Origin: Streptomyces sp. Alt3
GTDB taxonomy: Bacteria > Actinomycetota > Actinomycetes > Streptomycetales > Streptomycetaceae
DNA: 64,000 nt
Assembly: GCF_030719215.1 (NCBI RefSeq)
Contig: NZ_CP120983.1
Location: 7,998,001 to 8,062,000, forward strand
Direction of reading: 5' to 3'
The notes below the pieces were generated by a model, which did no database searches, was not told the origin of the DNA, and saw only the letters and a program-made list of their open reading frames with translations. Position numbers and translations under genes: made by a program. Positions within the stretch are counted from its first letter, which is position 1; each line of letters begins with the position of its first letter. Shown piece after piece: positions 51,040 through 58,234 of this stretch.

Positions 51040-51570
51040 CCTCGGCCTCGCCGGCCCTGGCCCTTCCACGCTATGCGCCGCCACCACGTCCCGCGCGCTG
51101 TGGCACCCGCCCGGGAGCGGCTGCACGGCCCGCCGGATCCGGTCGGCCACAGTCTCGGAGCCTGCGAGTATTCATTGGTGTGCCCCGCCTCCGGCGGTGG
51201 AGAGGCTGTCCGGACGGTGGATTTCCGAGCCGGCCGCTCTCCATGAGAAGTCACGGTCCACCCGGCCGAGCACCGGTGCCCCGTCGAGGCTGTTCCGGCC
51301 GAGTTCGGTGGGCGGCCCAGGGCCTCCGGTCCGGTCTGTCGGCCGCCGAGGACGAGCGTCACGCCGGCGACCAGTTCTCGCACGCAGCCTTCGCTCCGCC
51401 CCGGTGGCACCGTCGGATATCGTGCGCTGTGCTTCGGGCTCCCGAAGCACAGCGCCGTTGTGTTCCGCCGGCTCTGCACCCGGACTGCGGCACAGCCTTG
51501 GTGCACTGCAAGTCGCGGGCTGAGGGCGCGTCGGATGCGGTATTGAACCGCACTGTGAATGGGGTGGGGA
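51040..51570. other. 531-base intergenic region with an orphan hairpin
   Basis: Between divergent genes. Perfect 15-base arms at 51424-51438 and 51441-51455 (GCGCTGTGCTTCGGG and its complement), with a two-base loop, form a strong hairpin that is not at the end of either neighbouring gene. No coding pattern seen in the rest. Confidence 0.5.
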
Positions 51571-52398
51571 ATGTCCAGACACCGGCTGTCCAGGAAGAGC
51601 CGATACATCGCGTGGTCGGCGGCGGGCGCTGTCGTGGTCGCTGGTGCCGGATTCGCGGCACAGACCTCCATGGCGGCCGGCACCTGGCCCGCGCAGAAGA
51701 CCTACACCGGGCGGGCGTTCGACACGTGCGCCGCGCCGTCGCTCAGCGCGATGAAGGCGTGGCACACCGGTTTCTACGGCGCCACCGCCGTCTACATCGG
51801 CGGGAAGAACCGTGGCTGCGCCCAGCCCAATCTGACCAAGTCCTGGGTGAAGTCGGTCAACGCCACCGGCTGGAAGCTCATCCCGCTCTACGTCGGCGCG
51901 CAGCCGCCCTGCCAGAAGAGCGCGAACCGGGAGAGGTTCACCTCCTCCACGGCTGTCGCTGTCGGCGCGAGCAACGCCAAGGACGCGGTGGCCAAGGCGT
52001 CAGCGCTCGGGATGAAAGCCGGCAGCCCGATCTACCTGAACATGGAGTCGTACGACATCACCGACAAGGCGTGCAACGACGCCACCCTCACCTACGTGCG
52101 TTCCTTCACCAAGACGCTGCGCAACGCGACGTACCGGGGCGGGTTGTACGGTTTCAGCAGTTCCAGCGCCAAGGCCGTCGCCACGGCCACGAACAAGACG
52201 GACCTGCCGGGCAACCTCTGGTACGCCCTGTGGGACAAGAAGAACACGACCACCACGGACTGGCCGTGGAAGCCGACCCAGTACACCGGCCACAGCCGTG
52301 GCCATCAGTACATGGTCAACAGCAAGGAAACCCGCGGCGGTCACACCATCACCGTCGACCGCAACGCATGGGACGCCCCGGTCGCGATCATCGGCTGA
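51571..52398 (+). CDS. Secreted DUF1906 protein (glycoside-hydrolase-like, Rv2525c type)
   Basis: A 275-residue secreted protein. The signal region is 'RKSRYIAWSAAGAVVVAGAGFAAQTSMAA'. The DUF1906 domain follows: 'YTGRAFDTCAAPSLSAMKAWHTGFYGATAVYIGGKNRGCAQPNLTKSWVKSVNATGWKLIPLYVGAQPPC', 'GASNAKDAVAKASALGMKAGSPIYLNMESYD' and 'YGFSSSSAKAV'. The TIM-barrel fold resembles GH25-like enzymes, and acidic residues of 'NMESYD' lie where catalysis would occur; Mycobacterium Rv2525c is the best-known relative, with a cell-wall role. ATG at 51571 follows GGGTGGGGA. Function in Streptomyces is not proven. Confidence 0.9.
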   Translation: MSRHRLSRKSRYIAWSAAGAVVVAGAGFAAQTSMAAGTWPAQKTYTGRAFDTCAAPSLSAMKAWHTGFYGATAVYIGGKNRGCAQPNLTKSWVKSVNATGWKLIPLYVGAQPPCQKSANRERFTSSTAVAVGASNAKDAVAKASALGMKAGSPIYLNMESYDITDKACNDATLTYVRSFTKTLRNATYRGGLYGFSSSSAKAVATATNKTDLPGNLWYALWDKKNTTTTDWPWKPTQYTGHSRGHQYMVNSKETRGGHTITVDRNAWDAPVAIIG

Positions 52399-52539
52399 AG
52401 CCCACACGGACGGCGAGGGCCCGGCTCTGCCACAGAGGCGAGCCGTGCCGCTCGCCCCCCCGGAGTCCGGCGAGTCGCGATGAGTCCTGCGGGGTTCGGC
52501 AGTCGTAATGTCGAACCCCGTCACCGAGGAGGACCTGCG

Positions 52540-53121
52540 ATGCGCAACGTGACCTATTCGATGAGCACGTCACTCGACGGCTACATCGTCGGCCCGGACG
52601 GCGGCTTCGACTGGACGGTGCCGGACTATGAAGTCTTCAGCTACTTCACCGACGAGATCCGAGGCGTCGGCGTCCATCTGCTGGGCCGGCGGCTGTACGA
52701 GACGATGCTGTACTGGGAGACCGCCGACCAGGATCCGTCGCTCGACGCCTCCATGCTCGAGTGGGCGGCGCTCTGGAATCCGCTGCCCAAGGTGGTCTTC
52801 TCCACCACGTTGTCGGACGTGCAGGGCAATGCCCGCCTCGCCTCCGGCAGCCTTGTGGACGAGATCGAGCGCTTGCGGGCCGAGCCGGGGGAGGGGGACA
52901 TCGCGATCGGGGGAGCGACTCTCGCCGCGGAGGCGGCCGCCTCGGGTCTGATCGACGAGTACCGGGTGATGGTCCACCCGGTACTGGTGGGCGGTGGCAT
53001 CCCGTTCTTTCCGCAGCGTGAGCGCCGGGTGGATCTCGAACTCGTCGAGACCCGCACGTTCAACTCACGAGTCGTCCATCTCCGCTACCGCGTGGCGCGC
53101 CAGGAGTCGTCACCGGAGTAG
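52540..53121 (+). CDS. Dihydrofolate-reductase-like (RibD C-terminal) family protein
   Basis: A 193-residue protein: 'NVTYSMSTSLDGYIVGPDGGFDWTVPDYEVFSYFTDEIRGVGVHLLGRRLYETMLYWE', then 'LPKVVFSTTLSDVQGNARLASG' and 'GDIAIGGATLAAEAAASGLIDEYRVMVHPVLVGGGIPFF'. The S-L-D-G-Y, LLGRRLYE and I-G-G-A-T motifs are those of DHFR-like/RibD C-terminal reductases, which use NADPH on pterin- or flavin-like compounds. Many Streptomyces copies have no known substrate. GAGGAGG precedes the ATG at 52540. It stands alone, with no close co-directional gene. Confidence 0.93.
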   Translation: MRNVTYSMSTSLDGYIVGPDGGFDWTVPDYEVFSYFTDEIRGVGVHLLGRRLYETMLYWETADQDPSLDASMLEWAALWNPLPKVVFSTTLSDVQGNARLASGSLVDEIERLRAEPGEGDIAIGGATLAAEAAASGLIDEYRVMVHPVLVGGGIPFFPQRERRVDLELVETRTFNSRVVHLRYRVARQESSPE

Positions 53122-53204
53122 GGGGTGCCGGTGCACAAGTCTGGAGCGGGCACGTACGCCCGAACGGCCCGCAGGACCGGACACGCTTCGGGAGCCGCCA
53201 TGAA

Positions 53205-53432
53205 TCATCCGAACAGGACGTCGTCGTCGCCCAGACTCTTGAGCTCGCGGTAAAGGACCGCGAGGCCCGTCACGATCTTGGCTGTGGAGATCACGGCGTC
53301 CACCAGGCGGAGGGTGTCGCTCTCCTTCCGCGCGAGTTCGGCCTGTTTCACGACGCTCAGCATGCCGAAGGCCGTGGTGCCGAGCGACAGGTACACCCTG
53401 GACCTGGACCTCTTCTTCACCGATGCACTCAT
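53205..53432 (-). CDS. Small conserved hypothetical protein (75 aa)
   Basis: A short protein, 'MSASVKKRSRSRVYLSLGTTAFGMLSVVKQAELARKESDTLRLVDAVISTAKIVTGLAVLYRELKSLGDDDVLFG'-like in composition: a basic N-terminus, one hydrophobic helix and an amphipathic helix. A single weak membrane-associated segment could be read at 'AVISTAKIVTGLAVLY'. ATG at 53432 follows GGAGG at a distance of 11. It is directly downstream of a broken gene on the same strand. No family name is known to me. Confidence 0.7.
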   Translation of the reverse strand: MSASVKKRSRSRVYLSLGTTAFGMLSVVKQAELARKESDTLRLVDAVISTAKIVTGLAVLYRELKSLGDDDVLFG

Positions 53433-53448
53433 GGGTTGCGGAGCCTCC

Positions 53449-53668
53449 TCAGGCGGCGGAGATGTGCGTCGTGTCGAGCGCGACATCGATGTGCGTATGG
53501 ACGAACAGCCTCGGGTCACCGCGCGGCCGATGACGAGAAGCACGGGTGAAGGCCGGTAGGCACGGACGAGTTCAGCGATGTCCGTGCCGGTCCGGCCCGC
53601 CCGCCGACCCCCGGGTCCTCCTCGACGGTGATGACGAGGACATCGCCTTCAGGTCTGTGACACAGCAT
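53449..53668 (-). pseudogene. Small actinobacterial protein broken by two frame changes
   Basis: From ATG 53668 (GGAGG ahead) one frame reads 'MLCHRPEGDVLVITVEEDPGVGGRAG'. The next part, 'TDIAELVRAYRPSPVLLVIG', is in a second frame, and the ending 'DPRLFVHTHIDVALDTTHISAA' with its stop at 53449 in a third. Intact relatives in Streptomyces are about 110 residues; this one is about 72, so a stretch in the middle is also gone. The breaks are near 53590 and 53515. Function of the family is unknown to me. Confidence 0.6.
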
Positions 53669-53931
53669 CGTGACCTCCGTTCCAGGCCCGTCCGCGGGCC
53701 TGTGTGCACTGCGTCTGCCCTTTGGGTCTGCACCCATGCAACGAGCTCCTGCATCCCGACGGGAACTCGCCTCCCTCCTCCTGCTGCTCCCCGGCCCGGT
53801 TCACCCGCCCGAAAGGATGAACCGGCCTGCGTACCCCGCGTGTCACCGATCTCGAGGCAGCACTGTGCGTGAGGGGAAAGGCGTGGCGCGCCCTCTGGGG
53901 GGCGCGGCCGCGGATGAGGGGAGTGGGGGCA

Positions 53932-55890
53932 GTGGAAACAGCGAAGGAACGTCCGCGGGTGTCGCTGCGGGACAGGGCGGGCTACCGGTTCGACCGCACG
54001 TTGGCCCGATCCACCGGCACCTTGATGGGCTGGCTCGTCATCACGTGTCTGGCGGTCGTCCTGCCGGTGAGTACCTTGCTGGTGTGGACGGATCCCGGGT
54101 CCCCAAGGTCGTTGTCGGGGAGACTGACAGCGGCGTGGCGAACCAGTGCGGAGACGCTGCGTCTGGGGGCCGCATCCGGCACACCGCTCCGGCTGGTGCT
54201 CTCGGCCGTGCTCGGGTTGGTCGCCCTGCTGTGCGTGTCGACCCTGGTCGGAGTGATCACTACGGGCCTGGCCGATCGGATGGCCGAGCTGAGCCGCGGA
54301 CGATCGACGGTCCTGGAGCAGGACCATGTCGTCGTGCTCGGCTGGTCGGATCAGGTGACCACAGTGGTGAGCGAGTTGGTCGCCGCCCGGGCCCCGCACC
54401 GGCCGCGGGCCATCGTGCTGCTCGCGGACCGGGACAAGGTCGAGATGGAGAGGCTGCTGACCGCCCGCGTCCCCCCGGCCGCCCGCGCCCTGATCATCTG
54501 CCGCAGCGGTCCCGCAAGTGACCCGGACGTGCTTGCGCTCGTCAGCCCTAGGACAGCGAGCACCGTCCTCGTACTGCCGTCGGCGGAGCCGACGGCCGAC
54601 GCCGAGGTACTGCGCATTCTGCTGGCTCTGCGCGCCGTACTCGGTGAAGGCGCGGACGGGCCGCCGGTGCTCGCTGCGGTCCGGGACGACCGTTACAGAG
54701 CTCCGGCACGGCTCGCCGCCGGCCCGCACGGCACCGTGCTGGAGACCGACACGGTCACGGCGCGGCTGATCGCACAGTGCGTCGGCCGACCCGGGCTGTC
54801 GCTGGTCCTCGGTGACCTTCTCGACTTCGCCGGCGACGAGTTTCACCTGGCCGACGCCGCGCCGTTCCACCTGGCTTCCTTCGGCGCCACCCTGTTGGGC
54901 CACCCGAACTCCTGCGTGGTCGGACTGCTCACGCCTGGGGGCCGTACGCTGCTCAACCCGCCCACGGACACCGTTGTCGTGCCGGGAAGCCGCCTCATCG
55001 TGCTCGCTCGCGACGACGCCGGCACACGGGTCGAGGCCTGTCGGCACCTCGTCGACGCGTCGGTGATCGTTTCGGCCCCTTCCGAGCCCGACCCCCCGAC
55101 CCGGTTGCTGCTGCTCGGCTGGAATCGGAGGGCTCCACTCGTCGTCGGTCAGCTGCTGCGTACGGCCCGTTCCGGATCCGTCCTGGACGTGATCACGGAC
55201 AGTGCTGTGCCCGGGCCGAGGCAACCGGAGGCGGAGGGCGTGACGACGAGCGGGGGTGTGCGCTTCCGGTCTGCGGCGCTGTCACGGCCCGAGACGCTCC
55301 TCGGGCTCGACCTGAGTCCGTACGACGGGCTGGTCGTCCTCGGTCCGGACCAGGGGGAAGGACCGGACCGTCCAGACGACTGGACCCTGGTCACCCTGCT
55401 GGCCCTGCGACTGCTGGAGGAACGCACCGGACACGAGGTCAGCCTGGTCACCGAACTCGTCGAGGACCGCAACCGCCCCCTGGCGTCGGTCAACAGAGGG
55501 TCCGACGTGATCGTCAGTGGGAAGCTGACCGGCCTCCTCATGGCCCAGATCGCGCAGAACCGCTATCTGGCACCCGTTTTCGACGAGTTGTTCTCGGCCG
55601 AGGGCGCCGGCGTGTGCCTACGACCCGTCGGAAGGTACGTCCTTCAGGGCGCCGAGGCCACGTTCGCCACCCTCGTCGCCGCTGCACGCGACCGGGGAGA
55701 ATGCGCGATCGGCTACATCAGCCACGAGGGGCGCACCGAGCCCACCACCGGTGGGGTCCGGCTCAACCCGCCGAAGGACGAACGGCGTGTCTGGAACTCC
55801 GAGGACCACCTGGTGGTGCTGGCGACGGATCCTGGTGCTGCCTCCGCACCCGCCGCCCGGGACGACTCCACCACGTCCGCCGCTCCGTGA
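53932..55890 (+). CDS. CASTOR/POLLUX-type ion channel
   Basis: A 652-residue membrane protein. Two membrane helices near the N-terminus ('STGTLMGWLVITCLAVVLPVSTLLVW' and 'LVLSAVLGLVALLCVSTLVGVITTGLADRMAELSRGRS') flank a loop. The large cytoplasmic part contains two Rossmann-like RCK units starting 'HVVVLGWSDQVTTVVSELVAAR' and 'RLLLLGWNRRAPLVVGQLLRTARSGSVLDVITDS'. This is the layout of CASTOR/POLLUX-related proteins (cation channels in plant nuclei; the bacterial ones are little studied). GTG at 53932 with GGGGAG 8 bases ahead is chosen. It is monocistronic and ends before a strong terminator. Confidence 0.87.
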   Translation: METAKERPRVSLRDRAGYRFDRTLARSTGTLMGWLVITCLAVVLPVSTLLVWTDPGSPRSLSGRLTAAWRTSAETLRLGAASGTPLRLVLSAVLGLVALLCVSTLVGVITTGLADRMAELSRGRSTVLEQDHVVVLGWSDQVTTVVSELVAARAPHRPRAIVLLADRDKVEMERLLTARVPPAARALIICRSGPASDPDVLALVSPRTASTVLVLPSAEPTADAEVLRILLALRAVLGEGADGPPVLAAVRDDRYRAPARLAAGPHGTVLETDTVTARLIAQCVGRPGLSLVLGDLLDFAGDEFHLADAAPFHLASFGATLLGHPNSCVVGLLTPGGRTLLNPPTDTVVVPGSRLIVLARDDAGTRVEACRHLVDASVIVSAPSEPDPPTRLLLLGWNRRAPLVVGQLLRTARSGSVLDVITDSAVPGPRQPEAEGVTTSGGVRFRSAALSRPETLLGLDLSPYDGLVVLGPDQGEGPDRPDDWTLVTLLALRLLEERTGHEVSLVTELVEDRNRPLASVNRGSDVIVSGKLTGLLMAQIAQNRYLAPVFDELFSAEGAGVCLRPVGRYVLQGAEATFATLVAAARDRGECAIGYISHEGRTEPTTGGVRLNPPKDERRVWNSEDHLVVLATDPGAASAPAARDDSTTSAAP

Positions 55891-55950
55891 AGGCCGACGT
55901 ACCCGTCGTCCGCGCGTGATCCGGTGAACGCGGTCGGTTCGAACCGATAC

Positions 55951-56000
55951 TGCGACGCCCGGTCGGCTCCTCGGGGGAGGGGAGCCGACCGGGCGTCGCA
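55951..56000. terminator. Bidirectional terminator
   Basis: Perfect 20-base arms (55951-55970 and 55981-56000) with a ten-base loop lie between the convergent ion-channel and GlsB/YeaQ genes, so one hairpin can serve both. Confidence 0.9.
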
Positions 56001-56018
56001 GTTCCGCCAGGCCCTGCG

Positions 56019-56288
56019 TCAGGCGTGGCGGCGGTTGCCCGTGACCAGGCGGTAGAGGGCGAGCAGGATGATCGAACCGACGATGGCCGCGACCCACGTG
56101 GAGAGGTCGAAGAAGCCGTCGATGGAATCGACGCCGAAGATCACCTTGCCCAGCCAGCCACCGAGAAGGCCGCCCGCGATGCCGATCAGCATGGTGATGA
56201 TGATGCCGCCGGGGTCCTTGCCCGGCATCAGCGCCTTGGCGATGAGGCCCGCGAGCAGTCCGATGAAGATCCAAGCGATGATGCCCAT
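56019..56288 (-). CDS. GlsB/YeaQ/YmgE-family stress-response membrane protein
   Basis: An 89-residue protein with three membrane segments: 'MGIIAWIFIGLLAGLIAKALMPGKDPGGIIITMLIGIAGGLLGGWLGKVIFG' and 'WVAAIVGSIILLALYRLVTG'. The G-x-x-x-G repeats and the 'KALMPGKDPGGIIITMLIGIAGGLLGGWLG' core are typical of the YeaQ/GlsB family (Transglyc_assoc), which is induced by osmotic and general stress. ATG at 56288. It shares a terminator with the convergent channel gene. Confidence 0.95.
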   Translation of the reverse strand: MGIIAWIFIGLLAGLIAKALMPGKDPGGIIITMLIGIAGGLLGGWLGKVIFGVDSIDGFFDLSTWVAAIVGSIILLALYRLVTGNRRHA

Positions 56289-56585
56289 GATGCGTCTCCT
56301 GCCGCGTCGTACCGCGTCGTATGCAGCTGCTGTCAACGCGTCGTCTTTACCGGTCGGACACTTTCAAACGCCATGGGCACGACTTCTCCATCTGCCGCCC
56401 GCCGGTTCCGGGCAAGCCGGCCTGGAAGCCGGGCCGGGGCGACTGCTCGCAGCGGGGCCGGGGCGTCCGCTGTCCGGGCGACTTGGTGTGGCGGGACCTT
56501 GGGTCCGCGGCCGCGCCGGGCTTTCACGGCACGCCGTCGAAGGTGTCCGACGGTCGGACTTCGGCGGGGGTGCTTCGTCCACCGG

Positions 56586-57518
56586 TCAGGACGAGGCTGA
56601 CGTCTCCTCGACGGGGGGCGCCTGAGGGGTCGCGTCCAGGTGGAGGGTGAGCCAGGAGGTGACGCGCGCGAGGAGGTCCGCGTCGACCGGTTCGCGCAGG
56701 ATGCGGCGGTAGGAGTTCAGGCTGGGCGCCCCGGAATCACGCCGCAGCACGTGGGTGAGGTCGGCGACCCGGTGGGTCTCCGCCCCTCCGGGCACCAGGT
56801 GCTCGATCACGTCCAGGTCCGCCGGATCGACCTGGAAGTCCTTGAGGCCTGTGATGGCCAGGACCGGGGTCCGGATGGCTGCGAGGTCGTCGCGGCTGTC
56901 GTGGACGAGCATCTCGCGCATCCAGCGGGCGTTGACCTTGAGACCTGCGATGCGTGCCGTATCGGTCCGGGTCTTCTTGATGCGGGTTAGGGCTCTGTTG
57001 CCCAGTGCTCCCAGCGGACGCCTGAGGAGCCGGACGGGAAGGGGCATGGTCCGGACGACCGACCGGCCCTGCCTGCGGAAGGCGTCCTCGCCCAGGCCGG
57101 CGAAGCCGGCCAGCAGCACGGCCGCCCGCACGTCCGTCCGTGAAGCGAGGGCCATGGCGTGCAGGGCGCCCTCGCTGTGCCCGATGACGCCGACTGCCTC
57201 GGAACGGATGTCCGGGCGGGCGGCGAGCGCGCGCAGGGCCGCGGCGGCGTCCTCGCGGTTGTCGGTGAATCCGGAGGCCCGCCAGTCGCCGGGGGTGGAA
57301 CCCGCACCGCGCCGGTCGTAGCGCAGAGTCGCGATGCCTGCGGCCGCGAGGGCCTCGGCCATGGGACGAGCCAGGTCCATCACGAGCTTGGGCGTGTTTC
57401 CGTCGCGGTCCAAGGGGCCCGAGCCGTGCAGCAGCAGGACGGCTGGGTGCGGAGAGGGACCTGCCGGCAGTGTCAGGGTGCCGGCCAGCGGGGTTCCGTC
57501 GTCTGCGGCGACCGTCAT
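56586..57518 (-). CDS. Alpha/beta-hydrolase (dienelactone-hydrolase/peptidase S9-like)
   Basis: A 310-residue serine hydrolase. 'AVLLLHGSGPLDRDGNTPKLVMDLARPMAEALAAAGIATLRYDRRGAGSTPGDW' has the oxyanion loop. 'VGVIGHSEGALHAMALAS' has the nucleophile Ser (G-x-S-x-G). 'AITGLKDFQVDPADLDVIEHLV' has the acid and 'VADLTHVLRRD' the catalytic His. 'GSGPLDRDGN' is a family signature of YbbA/esterase-type proteins. The start is uncertain: ATG at 57518 is used, but TTG at 57533 with GGAG two bases ahead is also possible. It is divergent from the helix-turn-helix gene at 57598, its likely regulator. Confidence 0.9.
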   Translation of the reverse strand: MTVAADDGTPLAGTLTLPAGPSPHPAVLLLHGSGPLDRDGNTPKLVMDLARPMAEALAAAGIATLRYDRRGAGSTPGDWRASGFTDNREDAAAALRALAARPDIRSEAVGVIGHSEGALHAMALASRTDVRAAVLLAGFAGLGEDAFRRQGRSVVRTMPLPVRLLRRPLGALGNRALTRIKKTRTDTARIAGLKVNARWMREMLVHDSRDDLAAIRTPVLAITGLKDFQVDPADLDVIEHLVPGGAETHRVADLTHVLRRDSGAPSLNSYRRILREPVDADLLARVTSWLTLHLDATPQAPPVEETSASS

Positions 57519-57550
57519 GTCGATGTCGGGCAAGGCTCCGCCTCTCGCGA

Positions 57551-57578
57551 TTGATTTCAACTTCGAGAACGTTATCAG
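57551..57578 (+). promoter_or_regulatory. Promoter candidate for the helix-turn-helix gene
   Basis: TTGATT (57551-57556) and TATCAG (57573-57578), 16 bases apart, form a vegetative-type -35/-10 pair. The ATG is only some 13 bases beyond the expected start of transcription, so the mRNA would have almost no leader. Confidence 0.45.
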
Positions 57579-57597
57579 ATGTGAGATCATTGGCGTC

Positions 57598-58170
57598 ATG
57601 GCCACCGCGAACCTCCTCCTCCACCCCGTCCGGATGCGCATCCTGCAGACCCTGGTCGGCGCCGGAGAGCTGACCACCGCCCAGCTGCGTGACCGGCTGC
57701 CCGACGTGTCGACGGCGAGCATGTACCGGCACGTCGCCACTCTCACCCAGGCGGGAATCCTGGAAGTGGTGCACGAAAAGCCTGTGCGCGGCACCGTCGA
57801 GCGCAGTTACCAGGTCCGTCAGGACGCGGCCCTCGTCGACGAGGGCGCCCGCACAGCCATGACCAAGGACGATCACCGGCAGGCCTTCACCGTCTTCACC
57901 GGGACGATGCTGGCGGACTTCGACCGCTATCTCTCGCTCGAGGACGCCGAACCCGCCCGCGAGGGCGTCCTCTACCGCCAGGGCGCGGTGTGGATCACCC
58001 CGGAGGAGTTCACGGAACTGGTGGAGGAATTGGAGGCCGTCGTCGCCCGCCGCGCACGCCACAGCGCAGGCGAGGGCAGCGTCCGGCACGTCATCAGTCT
58101 TGCCCTGGTGCCTGCCAAGGCCATGGAGGCGGACGGCGCGGGGGGCATCCCTTCGCCCGACGTCGGTTGA
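57598..58170 (+). CDS. Winged-helix regulator (ArsR/HTH_20-like) with C-terminal ligand domain
   Basis: A 190-residue protein: 'ATANLLLHPVRMRILQTLVGAGELTTAQLRDRLPDVSTASMYRHVATLTQAGILEVVHEKPVRGTVERSYQV' is a winged helix, with 'TASMYRHVATLTQAGIL' as recognition helix. The C-terminal part ('HRQAFTVFTGTMLADFDRYLSLEDAEPAREGVLYRQGAVWITPEEFTELVEELEAVV') is typical of the YdgG/HTH_20 group in actinobacteria and probably dimerises and senses a ligand. It is divergent from the hydrolase gene; the 79 bases between them hold both promoters. Confidence 0.9.
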   Translation: MATANLLLHPVRMRILQTLVGAGELTTAQLRDRLPDVSTASMYRHVATLTQAGILEVVHEKPVRGTVERSYQVRQDAALVDEGARTAMTKDDHRQAFTVFTGTMLADFDRYLSLEDAEPAREGVLYRQGAVWITPEEFTELVEELEAVVARRARHSAGEGSVRHVISLALVPAKAMEADGAGGIPSPDVG

Positions 58171-58234
58171 CGGGCAGTGGGAGCAGCGGAACGACGTCAA
58201 CCGCACCTTCCGCGGAGAGGCACCGCCGCCTCCC

